Shown here in pieces: positions 31,966 through 42,161 of a stretch of 64,000 nt of DNA. Position 1 is the first letter of the stretch, and every line of letters begins with the position of its first letter. Origin of the DNA: Hymenopus coronatus (taxonomy: Eukaryota > Arthropoda > Insecta > Mantodea > Hymenopodidae). The stretch lies in NCBI GenBank assembly GCA_030762935.1, contig CM060899.1:14739001-14803000 (forward strand), given 5' to 3'. The notes beneath the pieces were generated by a model that did no database searches, had not been told where the DNA came from, and saw nothing but the letters and a program-made list of their open reading frames with translations. A program made the position numbers and the translations under genes.

Positions 31966-33080
31966 CTGTGTACGTGTGGACGCTATGCTGAAGGGATTCT
32001 AAAGTTAATAATGACAGGAAAACAGTTTATTTGAATAAAGACAGGTTAACATATATTTTAAGGTTGCATTTAAGCATGCACGTATTTAATTGTAATTTGA
32101 TGAAGTCATCGCGTGTTTACATGTCCCTTATTAAGAGTTAATGGAAAGTTTAAACTTTATAATTCCATAGGTCCTTTAAAAATCTGACAATTCCTGCTAA
32201 ATATAAAGGATGGACAGATGACTGCAATTGGAAGTGTACGCCTTCATAGCAGACGACGGCACCTTTCCTACACCCTTACCTACTAATGTTATTATTGACC
32301 GCTTGCATAATAATCCATGTTAATTATAATGTTGCGAGATTTAATATAATAATGCATTATTTTCATTGTTAAACTCATATTAACAGGAGATTGTGTATAT
32401 TCAGGTAAGCTCCGTGCTATGTTATATAGGTAATAGTCTTATATGCAAGAATTGCATAAGCATTTAATTCCAATTTCTAATATTGTTGTTCAGTCGTTGC
32501 ACTGACCGATCGCACATTTTACATTCCATTATAACTCGATATACAATTAAAATATGAACCCATACAATTGTATGGGAATCGTTCGTTAGCTTTGCGATGG
32601 TAAGAAGTTTGGATTTACTTGATAACATATTCTCTTATTCCAACCTTGCTAGGTGATTATCTCGTAAACTGTTCAACTGCGTGCTCACCTTCCGCTCTTC
32701 ACCGCCTAACACCAGAGTATTAGATTTTGGATTTAGGTAAAGCCATTCTCGAGACGAGATCTCAATTCAGTTCTGTACACCTGCAGCTATACGGGACACG
32801 AGTGTAGTAATCAAATACTGAATTCAGAGCATTATCTAACGAGATCTCATAGAAGTGAAGGATTCGAGAACATCAAAGAATAGAATGCATTGATTTTTTG
32901 CATTCGAATACTCCCATTATTATTCCCAGTATTCCCGTCGGTAATTATACAGCAGGTTTTAAGGCTAGTGTGCCAACTTTGTTTTATATTCGTGTTTTCT
33001 GTTCGGGAAGAAGAGGTGAAAAATTATGTTTGTAACATAATTCTTGGGAGTGTAAGAATAATGCTGGGAGACTCAGCAAT
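31966..33080. other. Region upstream of the second gene's first coding exon
   Basis: No transposon is recognised. It could hold the promoter and 5' untranslated sequence of the gene beginning at 33081, but no TATA box or initiator can be singled out. Confidence 0.35.
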
Positions 33081-33191
33081 ATGAAAGTTGAAATTAAGCA
33101 AGAAGAGGAATGGCAGCTTGGTATAGCAACGAATTCAACACTCAAAACCGAGTTAACTTTGGAGCCAATTCCATTTTTGCAAATTAAAAAT
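33081..33191 (+). CDS. First coding exon of a second host gene (probable)
   Basis: An ATG at 33081 opens 37 codons: MKVEIKQEEEWQLGIATNST, then LKTELTLEPIPFLQIKN. It ends at a consensus donor (AAAAAT then GTAAGT). An upstream stop lies in frame at 33033, so this is a likely start. The VEIKQEEE opening resembles first exons of many insect zinc-finger genes, which start with short acidic, lysine-containing leaders (family knowledge), but no domain is present to prove it. The exon ends in phase 0, and the only open frame of the exon at 53224 also begins in phase 0. The intron between would be 20,032 bases long, filled with transposons. Confidence 0.5.
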
Positions 33192-34180
33192 GTAAGTTTA
33201 TGGTTAAGTTTCGATTCAACTCCATTTTCTTTCATTTGTGTAATTTTCACCAGCTAATAATCTTACAGTGTGTTGTGTAGCAATTGAATAGCTTATTTCT
33301 AATACCAGGTAAGTGACTTTTTGGTGAAAATATGGTTAAGGTGTGCATTGAAGCAGTAATCTGTGTTCTATATGACCATTCCTGATTAATTCCTACTATA
33401 GACCAATGATGTTCAAGTTGGGGCAAGTGAGGACTTCTTAGAGGATACATATAATATGTTTGCGAATGATTACAAAATGACGAAAAACATTTCAACCCTA
33501 CTGGTATACAGAACAATGATAACACAGCTGTGCTCGCTATCATTTGTGTTGTTTGTTTCAAACGCCGACAGCACAAAAGTGTCGGAATGTACGACTATTC
33601 CGTTTTCAGTATATTTTCGTGGCTGTTAGGCGCAAGTTCGTTTTGATTACTCAAAGTTTTCACATCTCATTCTTTATATTTGTGAACTGTAGTCTATATA
33701 GTGATAGCGGACTATATATTTTAATTTTTGTTGTAGTAAGGTGGATAAATTTGTAATAAGAGGAAAACGTAATTCGGTAAAGGTTCCACAGGACGTCCAG
33801 ATTGAAAATACTAACCTGAACGAACCATAAAAATACACATGGAACGTGTGTATCACTTTTGAGTTGCTGTGAGTCACCACACTCGCTAATTGAGCTAGTT
33901 TCTTATATATAAAACTCATCGAAAAATCTAAACAAGAAATTGTAACGCACAAACCATACTGCCAACCTATTTTTTTTTTCACGAAATTCGCGAGTCCTCT
34001 GTCCTAATAGCCACATCACATTGCATTAGATTTGACACTGCCAACATGGCTGCCCAGACAAAACGGACGGAAGACCGCATTTCTCATTGGAAAGAAGAAC
34101 CGATTTTCAGAAAGTCCATTTTTACCCCTTATTCCAACCAGTTCATTTACATACACCTAATCTTACCCAACGTAACCTAA
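33192..34180 (+). other. Start of the presumed 20 kb intron
   Basis: From the GTAAGT donor to the first SINE no gene or repeat is recognised. Confidence 0.35.
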
Positions 34181-34385
34181 CCGTGGCCGGGTGGTTAGAC
34201 CATTCGCCTCTCACCTAGACGGCCTGGGTTCGATCCCAAGCGACGGCATGTGAGATTTGTGGTGGACAAAGCGGCGCTGGGGCGGGTTTTTTCCGGGTAC
34301 TCCGGTTTCCCCCGCCATCTCATTCCACCGGTGCTGCATCATCATTCATGTATCAGTGTCACCGCCTGTGGTGCCAAAAAAAAAA
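34181..34385 (+). mobile_element. tRNA-derived SINE, family B
   Basis: A box GTGGCCGGGTGGTTAGACC, B box GGGTTCGATCCC, then GTGAGATTTGTGGTGGACAA and TCCGGTTTCCCCC. It ends at GTCACCGCCTGTGGTGCC and an A-run, so the last 25 bases or so of the usual tail are missing. Confidence 0.9.
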
Positions 34386-34569
34386 GAAGCCTAACCTTGA
34401 CGATATCTCAAAATGTGTCATTCACCTGTCACATAGCCATATTGTCTCCGTAACCAAAAGTCATCTCGCGGTATTACCTTTATCAATGTTGGCAGCCACT
34501 GCCATAATGAATTATAGAGACAAAAACAAAGAAAAACTTGTAAACAACTACATGAGTGCTCCTAACGGC

Positions 34570-36190
34570 TGAATAATACACTATGAAATCTAGACCGTTA
34601 ATTCAATGAAACAAGTGATAGTAGGGATAATGTTGAACCACTGCAAGTTAAAAGTGCGACAATGCATGTTCCACCACAGGACACTTGCAAAAATAGTGTT
34701 GAAGTTAAACCATATATGGGCAAGTTGAAAAAACAGAGAAATGTGAAATGAAATGGCCTGTTATTTATGGGCCCTCTTTAACTGCTTTGGTTCTCAGCGT
34801 CCCATTCTATATTGGGCATAAAAGATCACTTAATTTTGCACAGAGGCCTATCTTATCAGGCTTGAGATTCTTTTACGTGCCGTAAATCTACGACACGGGA
34901 CCCACAGCTTTACTTCCCTTCCGAAGGAAGCCATGCTAAGGAGTTTTACGCCCGAAAAATTCCATCGTCCTCCGCCGGGTTTGAACCCGCGACCTTGGGT
35001 ATATGAAATTAGCATGGTAACCATTACACCATGGAGGGCGATAGAGAAATGTGAAATACAGATATTACAGTGTATCTTACATTAAATATGGATTTGTATC
35101 AAATATGTGTAATCAAATTGTGTCAAATAATTTTATGAAACTATCCTTACTTCACAGACATTTCGTAACTAATCCAGAGCAAAGCAGAAAATTTAAATAA
35201 AAGTTTAAACATGTTAACACAGTTTTACCAAATCAACTAAAGTGGCATTGAAGACGTCGTATGAGTTAGCATTGCTAGTTGCAAAAAATAAATCACCTTA
35301 TAACACAGTTTAATCTCTTATATTTCCTGACTGTTTGATTATTGCACAAAATAGGTTACACAAAGATTCTGCTAAAGTAATCTAAACAATTTTGAATTCT
35401 AACGCTAGTGTAGGTCATAGAATTCATGATATGATACAAAATATTGTTGACCAAATGGTGGAAAATATTCAAATAGATAAAAGATTTGCAATTTAAATTT
35501 ATGAATCAGTGGATGTGTTTGATAATGCTGAGATACCTATATTTGTTCAATATTTTCACATTAAAAACGTACTCTTGCTGATGAAATTGTAGGCTAAACA
35601 ATTACTAGAACATACAATAGGGGAGGATGTTTTTAAAATTCTGTAGAATTTTGTAACATTAAAATTAAATTTGTCATGGGACTGGTCTGTAAGTTTCTCT
35701 ACAGATGAGACTGCTTCATTGACAGGTAAAAAGAAAGTCTTATTGCTCATATTAACAAATTAACCCAAAAATAATTTGGCAACATTACATTATACAGATA
35801 AAAATTTTGTAGTGAAAATAACTCCTGATTTACACAAAACATTGAACACTGCTTTAAAAGTATTCAACCAAATAAAATCACTTGTGCTGAGCTCCCATAT
35901 GTTAAAAAAAACTTTCAGGTTACAGAATAAAAAATACTTCTAGAAATTGAATGGATTACAAATAAATTTTGCACCACTAACATTAACTCTTCTGACCTTC
36001 CTGTAAAATTAAATGAATGAGTTTTGGAAATGTCAGCTCATTGAAAATAAAAATAAAAAATCTGATGTGTACCATTCACATGACTTTCTCCATATCCCTG
36101 CAACAAATAATTCTTAAAAAGCTTATACTTCTATTTACTTTATGCTAATCAAAAAAAATAGCAGAAAGTCTAATTACTTGCTTCCTTGTT
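34570..36190 (+). mobile_element. hAT transposon relic 2 (ZBED5/SCAND3-like), with a SINE inside
   Basis: Once the SINE at 34750-35042 is set aside, the + strand reads KKQRNVKYRYY, SYIKYGFVSNMC and LLHRHFVTNP, a worn BED-type zinc-finger region. Further on are VGHRIHDMIQNIVDQMVENI and IPIFVQYFHIKNVLLADEIV, then LPYVKKNFQVTE and a fragment like the catalytic part of hAT transposases related to ZBED5 and SCAND3 (family knowledge). Many stops. No clear terminal repeats were found. Its right end merges with the LINE at 36.2 kb. Confidence 0.7.
34735..35057 (-). mobile_element. SINE family A, complete, with target-site duplication
   Basis: The SINE occupies 34750-35042. AGAGAAATGTGAAAT flanks it on both sides (34735-34749 and 35043-35057), a 15 bp duplication typical of LINE-driven insertion. 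On the minus strand it has an almost whole tRNA-like head, with A box TGGTGTAATGGTTACCATG, B box GGGTTCAAACCCG and complementary acceptor ends (CCTCC with GGAGG). The tail is GGGACGCTGAGAACC and AAGCAGTTAAAGAGGGCCC. Confidence 0.95.
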
Positions 36191-36431
36191 AGTAGAAGCG
36201 AAATAAGGGACAACTGCAAGTTGAAGTGATAGTCATAAGCTGGTTGCTATGTCAATGAAGTTCCTTTGTTTATATGGATAGGAGTTGACAAGTTCCTGTA
36301 TGAGAAAAGTATACGTTTTTGATAGCAGAAACCAAAAAGAAGAAATGTCACAAAAACGGCGAACTCCACGAAAAAAATGTATGTAACATGAGGTGAGTGC
36401 TAAGCCAGCAGTGATAGAGTAAGGTTGTGTT

Positions 36432-37670
36432 TTGAGAGGTGCTCCTGTGGTGAAGGAAGGAGGATCTAAGTCACGATGGGAGTTGACATTAATTACAGTG
36501 TATAGAACAAGAATTGGACAGTTTAGAAAAGTAAAATTGGTGAATAGTAAAAACAGTTTTGGAGAGAAGATGACAAACATATTGGTTTTAGCAAGTGCTA
36601 TAACTTTGTTGTTAGTGATTGGAGGAATTGAGGTAAACCCCGGCCCTGCAGATATAATAACAATGCTGGAAAACCTGACTGAGAAAATGAACAAAATAGA
36701 AGGCATGGAACAACGAATAGGTAAACAATTGGAAAAGATGGCAACAGATATCAAAGAAGATGTTAGAGTTGAGGTGCAGGAAGCAAGAAGGGAAGTTGAA
36801 ATGGTTAAGGAAAGAATGGAAAGATTGGAAGAAAGGGAGAGAAGATTTAATTTAGTGTTCATAGGAGTTAAGGAAAGAAGGTATAAATGGCCAGCAGAAG
36901 AAATATTAGAAATAATGAAGGAAAAGCTGCATTTGGAATTGTATAGATGGGAAATTATTGAAGCTTATCGAGTTGGAAGACAACTTGGCAAGAGAGCAAT
37001 TATAGTGAAATTTGCAACAGCCCAATTAGTACATGAAGTACATAAAAGAGCCAAGAAATTAAAAGGAACAGACATTTTTATTAATAAAGATTTATCACCT
37101 GAGAAGAGAGCTCTGCAAACAAATTTGGTTCAAAAAATGAAAGAAGCAAGAGCCCAGGGAAGAAGAGCTTATATTAGAAATTTCCAATTGCGGATTGACG
37201 GAGAAAAGACATCGCATCTGAACAAGAAGGAGCTAAGAGAACCCCAATCAGGCACAGAGGAAATTACTCAGCAGATGTCAACGCCAACTTTAGGAAGTAC
37301 AACAGGAAGATCAAAGTCCAAGCAAAAAGGAATGGATGTGGGTGAAGACGGGGAAAGTGTTTGTTTGAACCGAAATCCGCCTGTCAGCATGGATATGAGA
37401 ACGGAATATGCAGATAGGACATCATCCAACATCCTTACGAGAGAAGTAACAGCTGACGAAGTAATGACGTCAACAGAGGAAGCAACAGGAGGAGGAGCCA
37501 CTGGAGTGTCATCACCCAAGAAAATAGTGTCACCGAGAAGAGGGGAAGTAATAGCAGCACGTAATTTGGCTTCGAAGGGAAAGAAGGCGTGGCAACAGAT
37601 TAGCGGGGAGGGGAGAATACAGAAGGGGAAGAAGACAGCATTGTATCATCCAAACATGGCAGCATTCTAG
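36432..37670 (+). CDS. LINE ORF1 protein with 2A-like motif, coiled coil and RRM
   Basis: Intact 412-codon frame. Residues 47-65 are hydrophobic (MTNILVLASAITLLLVIGG). They run into GIEVNPGP at 65-72, the 2A signature (D-[VI]-E-x-N-P-G-P) with Gly in place of the first Asp. 2A peptides make the ribosome skip the bond before the last proline, so a short leader and the rest of ORF1 could be released separately (family knowledge, not shown here). Residues about 76-140 are heptad-like and charged (coiled coil). Residues about 141-235 look like the RNA-recognition fold of L1-type ORF1 (RRFNLVFIGVKERR, then RAIIVKFATAQLVHEVH). A basic C-terminal part follows (SPEKRALQTNLVQKMKEARA). The last 150 residues are low-complexity. 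This is probably the element's RNA-binding protein. An ATG at 36570 (residue 47) is an alternative start. Confidence 0.85.
   Translation: MRGAPVVKEGGSKSRWELTLITVYRTRIGQFRKVKLVNSKNSFGEKMTNILVLASAITLLLVIGGIEVNPGPADIITMLENLTEKMNKIEGMEQRIGKQLEKMATDIKEDVRVEVQEARREVEMVKERMERLEERERRFNLVFIGVKERRYKWPAEEILEIMKEKLHLELYRWEIIEAYRVGRQLGKRAIIVKFATAQLVHEVHKRAKKLKGTDIFINKDLSPEKRALQTNLVQKMKEARAQGRRAYIRNFQLRIDGEKTSHLNKKELREPQSGTEEITQQMSTPTLGSTTGRSKSKQKGMDVGEDGESVCLNRNPPVSMDMRTEYADRTSSNILTREVTADEVMTSTEEATGGGATGVSSPKKIVSPRRGEVIAARNLASKGKKAWQQISGEGRIQKGKKTALYHPNMAAF
36564..36647 (+). other. 2A-like ribosome-skipping motif
   Basis: Hydrophobic run LLLVIGG followed by IEVNPGP. NPGP is encoded at 36636-36647. The skip would fall between the glycine and last proline codons. 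Only the first consensus residue (Asp) differs, being Gly. Confidence 0.75.
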
Positions 37671-37744
37671 TTTTATACAGAAATAAAGCGATTCCTTCCG
37701 GAGAAGGGATACAATTAAGGTGTAAAAGAACACTAGAAACATTT

Positions 37745-39200
37745 AGAGTTAGATCAGGCTCACAATAGGGAAGGGAGAATATAAGGAGACTTGGATTCTG
37801 GAATTGTGAGGGAGTTAAAAACAAAATATATGCGGGGAGTTTAAATCAATTATTGACGAAACTTGATTATCTCGCGGTAGCTGAGACATGGCTAAAAGAG
37901 GACCAGGTTAACATAAAGGATTTTGATTTTGTAGGGATAAAAGGAGATAAGGTAGCAAGAAAGGGGAGGGCATCTGGAGGCATAGGTTTTTTTGTAAAGA
38001 AGACGTTAAGTAAAGGAGTTAAAGAAACTTGGTCAAGGAGAAAAGATATACTATGGATTGTATTATAGGAGAAACAAATAGTTGAAAATGTTATATTTAT
38101 AGGTATAGTATACAATCCTCTTCTTCCTTCGCGCTTTCATAATCCGGACCTCCTTAAACACCTAGAGATAGAAATAGAAAATTTAAAGGAGAGATATGGT
38201 AATTCAGAGATTATATTAATGGGAGATTTTAACATTAGGATTGGCGAAAATGATGTTGCAGGGAATAGCTGGATGAGTAATGATACATTAGAGAAACCTG
38301 GGAAGATTAGATACAGCAAAGATAAGATAGCTGATAAAGGGTATATGACATTTATAGAATTCTGTGAATTGAATGCCTTTGATATTTTGAATGGGAAATA
38401 TGGAGAAGATGTGAATGGAGAATATACGTATGTTAGTAATAATGGTCAAAGTGTGATTGATTATGTATTATGGCCAATTAATATGGGGTATATTTTAAGT
38501 AATTTTAAGGTACTAAATTTAAGTTCCAACAGTGGACATTTTCCATTGATAGTAGACATAAAAACACACACAGAGCAAATAGTCTATAATTTAAGGGAGG
38601 AAAAGTGTAACATAGAAGAATACAGTAGATACAAATTGAAGGAAGAGTATTGCAATAAATTTAGGCAGACACTAAACTCTAATTATGGCCAGATATATCA
38701 GTGTGGAATAAGTTTTATGATAAAGGAACAAGAATTTGAAAGTGCTTTGGATATCTTAAATATCATTATGCTAAGGGCTGGGGAGGAAATGAAAATGAGA
38801 AAGAAGGTTTACAAAAGAGATGAGGGCTGGTTTGATGAAGAATGTAGAGTAACTAAAAGACAAGTCAAACAGCTGCTCATAAAGTGGAGGGAATTAGGAT
38901 ACATAGAATTAAAGAAAGAGTATATGCAAGGAAGGGATTTATATAATTCATTACTGAAACAAAAGAAAACAAGCTGGATGAAAAAATATGAAAGTAATTT
39001 GATACAAATCCTAAATGAAAATAATGCAAATGAGATATGGAAGGTTATGAAATCAATGTATAATAAATATGTAACAAAACCATATATAAAACCAGGAGAA
39101 TGGATGGAATATTTTAAAAATTTGTATGGGGAGAAAAAGAGTAAAAATGAGATAAGGAATTGGGAAATAGATAATAACTTATGTAGATATACTCGATGAT
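37745..39200 (+). pseudogene. ORF2 endonuclease and linker of the 2A LINE
   Basis: The frame reads NIRRLGFWNCEGVKNKIYAG, LDYLAVAETWLKEDQ (catalytic glutamate) and ASGGIGFFVKKTL. An in-frame TAG follows at 38066-38068, then ENVIFIGIVYNPLLPSRFHN, SEIILMGDFNIRIGE (catalytic GDFN), NGQSVIDYVLW and SSNSGHFPLIVDI, where the usual SDH is SGH. The basic linker runs to 39199, and a frameshift near 39190 leads into the reverse transcriptase. With the stop and the changed site the nuclease is dead. Confidence 0.85.
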
Positions 39201-40989
39201 ATAATAAGAAGTGAAAAAATAATTCAACAGGTGAAAATAATGAAGAGAAATAAAGCAACGGGAATAGATGGAATCCCGACAGAGTTCCTTAAGGAATGGT
39301 GCACTGAAATAAACAGAGTTAAGGTTTTAGTAGACTTATTTAACACAATTAAAGTGAAGGGTTATATACCAGATAAGTGGAGGAAAGCAATCATACATCC
39401 AATATACAAAGGCAAGGGTAGTGTTGACAAACCAAACAACTATAGAGGCATTGCATTATTATCAAATGTAGGAAAAGTTTTTACTGGTATTATGGCAAGC
39501 AGGATACAAACATGGGTTAAAGAATATAATATCCTCTCGGAACTTCAGATGGGCTTTAGAAAAGGGAGGAGGACAGTTGATAATTTATTATAAAAACACT
39601 GGTAGATAAATACTTGAAAGACAAAAGAGGAAAGTTATATATGGCTTTTGTGGATTTAGAGAAAGCATATGATAGGATAGAGCTTCAATTGCTGCGGCAT
39701 AAGTTGTTGACTAAAGAAGTAGGTAAACAAATGGTGGACACCATTAGAGCATTATATAAGGAAAATACTTTTTGTATAAGAGTGGAGGAAGAGGTTGTAA
39801 CAAGAGAAAGGCCTTAGACAGGGATGTAAGTTAAGTCCAGTCCTATTCAATTTATATATAGATGATGTATTAACAGAAATTGGGAGAAATAATAACTCGA
39901 TGCCAGTAATTAATAATATTCAGATTCCAGGATTACTGTTTGCAGAGGATCTAGTTATAGGTGTAATTACAGTGAATAGCTTGAAATAATCCTTGCAAGC
40001 ATTAAATAATTACTGTAAAGAGTGGAGCTTAAAAGTGAACCAGGACAAGACGCAGATTCTAGTGTTCAAAAACGGGGGGAAATTGAGCAAGTATGAAAAA
40101 TGGAAGAATGAGAATGAAAAGAAGTACAGGGTAGTGAGAGAATGTATTTATCTAGGAGTTAAAATTGATAGTGGTGGCAATTGAGAAAAACAAAAGAAAT
40201 TTGCATTGGCAAATGGAAAAGGAGCTTTATCAGCTATTAGAAGTTGCAAATACAAAGCACCTAATATAAATATTAGATGGTTAGAAAAACTGTAGAATAT
40301 GGTGGTTGAGGCAAAAATGCTATATGGGATAGAAGTATGGGGATTAGAAGGAGGATGGGAAGTCATAGATGAGGTGCATAGGAAATTTTGGAAAGAAATA
40401 CATGGGTTACCAAATGCAACTGTTAGGCAGGTAGCACAAATAGAGCTGGGTAGGGTGGCAAGTAAAGGAAAGATTGTGGAAAGGGCATTGACATTTTGGC
40501 ATAGAATATTGAAATTGGAAGAAAGGAATTTGTTAAAGCAGTGTTTAGTATATCAAGAGAAAAGTTTAAAGAACAAGGAATATGTAGACTGTCTCAGAAA
40601 TAACCTGGAAAGTAGTGGGTTAGGGGAAATGTGGAGAAGAAGAGTTAATAATGTGAATAACTTCTGGAAGTTGGCAAGGAAAAGATTTGAGGATATAGAA
40701 ATACAAAAAATATTTAGTGAAATAACTGAAGAGATCTTTAGTTTTCTATATACCAATGAAAGTCTCATGGGGAAGGGAAAAGTACATTGATGTGACAAAT
40801 AAAGAGGAGCGAGAAGGTATTGCATGGCTGAAAGCAGGAGTATGGAGATTAAAAGGTTTAAGGAAAGGTATTCCACTAAATCAATGTCCTATATGTGGCG
40901 GAAATGAAGATATGGAACACATTTTATTTAAATGTAAAGGGACTGAAATTGGAGAAAAGAGTATTTTAATAAGAAATGGTTTAAAATAG
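39201..40989 (+). pseudogene. ORF2 reverse transcriptase and C-terminal zinc motif of the 2A LINE
   Basis: Blocks in order: RNKATGIDGIPTEFLKEW, IHPIYKGKGSVDKPNNYRGI, LSELQMGFRKGRRTVDNL, frameshift near 39590, KLYMAFVDLEKAYDRI (motif A), frameshift near 39810, GLRQGCKLSPVLFNLYIDDV, GLLFAEDLVIG (motif C). Motif C normally reads FADD; here the first catalytic aspartate is glutamate. Then come a stop at 39985, NYCKEWSLKVNQDKTQILVF, a stop near 40182, AKMLYGIEVWGLEGGWEVID and the zinc motif CPICGGNEDMEHILFKC near 40890. No RNase H follows. It is inactive on several counts. Confidence 0.88.
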
Positions 40990-41130
40990 AAATGTAGCAG
41001 TAGTTGAAATGTTTCAAAAAGATAGTAAGAAGATTGGACAATTCTTATGCAAAGTGAAAAATAAATGGATATGAACAGTAAATAGACAAAATGGTGTAAT
41101 AAACTGGAATTAATAAACTTTTGTAAAATA

Positions 41131-41235
41131 TGAGTATGACCGGTAAAGAGCCAGGGCTGAACACCGGTCATATTCACCTGTATAAAGCTTAGCATAAATA
41201 GATAAATAAATAAATAAATAAAAAATAAATAAAAT
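41131..41235 (+). other. 3' end of the 2A LINE: stem-loop and TAAA tail
   Basis: TGAGTATGACCGGT (41131-41144) pairs with ACCGGTCATATTCA (41163-41176) with one mismatch, around an 18-base loop. A run of ATAAATAAATAAATA follows to about 41235. This is a classic LINE 3' end: a recognition hairpin plus a simple-repeat tail. Confidence 0.8.
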
Positions 41236-41601
41236 ATAACATAAATTGTATGCTTTAGAGTGCTCTACATTTTTTGTGTAGTAAGTTTTTGTCCACCTCT
41301 TACGGTTTAGCAGTCATTCAAAATTTAGTAAAATTCATCCAGAATAAACTACTCTTCAGAGGCTATTCCCAGAAAATCCAAGATATACATTTCATTTTGT
41401 TTAATATCCGAAATTTTAATCAAAATCGTTTGAGCCATTTATGAGAAAATCAAAATTTTTGAAAAAAGTTCCATGTAAAGGGTAGTTGGGGGTGGGGGGA
41501 TTTTTCTCAAAATTTTTGTGTCTCATCCCTGGAAGATACTAAACTTAAATACCAAGTTTGGTATTTTACCGACTTTTCGTTTTTGAGTTATCGTGTTCAC
41601 A

Positions 41602-41603
<2 letters not shown>
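41236..41603. other. Repeat-like stretch ahead of the AC microsatellite
   Basis: The stretch ends GAGTTATCGTGTTCACAGAC, a phrase met just before AC or CAGA repeats in many insect genomes (recollection, not checked). It is probably the end of an unidentified repeat. Confidence 0.35.

Positions 41604-41665
<62 letters not shown>
41604..41665. repeat. (AC)n microsatellite
   Basis: About 31 AC units without interruption. Confidence 0.95.
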
Positions 41666-41668
<3 letters not shown>

Positions 41669-41987
41669 CTTTTTGTGAAAATGCTTTTTTTGGATATTGG
41701 GGACCCTAAAACATATATTTCCGGTGAAATCTCAATTTGTGATTTCTGGTGTTATGCACACGAAAAGTGTGCTGAACTTAGTGACTGTGCCATTATATGC
41801 CTTCTTCCATTTCCATCTGCTTACCTGTATGAGCAGGTTTTTTCTGCAATAAAAATGAAACAAATCTCTTGAATCGAGAATCACATTGATACACTAATAA
41901 AGATCCAGCCACAAATGCTGGTGAACAGAAAACAAGCTCAAACATGTCATTCACAGGTTAAAAAATATATATATATATATTTATATA

Positions 41988-42161
41988 TTGCAAAAAGGAG
42001 GATTATGCTATAAGAGTATAAAATATATACAGGAACTATGTAAGTGTATATATATATATATATAAATTCATATAACTGTGTGTCTATGTGCTATATGCAA
42101 TGCACTTACATAGTTCCTGTATATATTTTATACTCTTATAGCATAATCCTCCTTTTTGCAA
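41988..42161. repeat. 59 bp perfect inverted repeat (hairpin)
   Basis: The left arm 41988-42046 begins TTGCAAAAAGGAGGATTATG. The right arm 42103-42161 is its exact reverse complement, ending CATAATCCTCCTTTTTGCAA. The loop is 56 bases, with a TA run and a CTGTGTGTCTATGTGCTATA part. TA runs also border the left arm. There is no coding capacity. Confidence 0.95.

Larger units (their letters stand above)
36200..41235 (+). mobile_element. Non-LTR retrotransposon (LINE) with a 2A-like peptide in ORF1
   Basis: Layout: 5' region (about 36200-36431), ORF1 (36432-37670, intact), ORF2 with endonuclease, reverse transcriptase and a C-terminal zinc motif (about 37745-40989, broken), a terminal stem-loop (41131-41176) and a TAAA-type simple tail (about 41196-41235). 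There is no RNase H. ORF1 resembles L1 ORF1 proteins (coiled coil plus RNA-recognition fold). The minus-strand LINE at 17.0-18.4 and 26.3-26.9 kb has a related reverse transcriptase. The exact clade cannot be settled by eye. Confidence 0.88.

Noticed and set aside
32890..33084. A 64-codon hydrophobic open frame just upstream of the second gene
   Set aside because: It overlaps the better ATG at 33081 in another frame, shows no signal-peptide logic and has no homologous feature; it is probably untranslated sequence.
34750..35042. A tRNA gene, from the near-perfect tRNA-like fold
   Set aside because: The fold is the head of a SINE: it is followed by the SINE body and tail, flanked by a target-site duplication, and repeated elsewhere in the window.
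36233..36862. 209-codon open frame on the minus strand
   Set aside because: It is the shadow of the intact ORF1 of the 2A LINE on the other strand and has no domain of its own.
38809..39258. 149-codon hydrophobic open frame on the minus strand
   Set aside because: It is antisense to the lysine-rich ORF2 linker of the 2A LINE, which in reverse reads as Phe/Leu/Ser-rich sequence.
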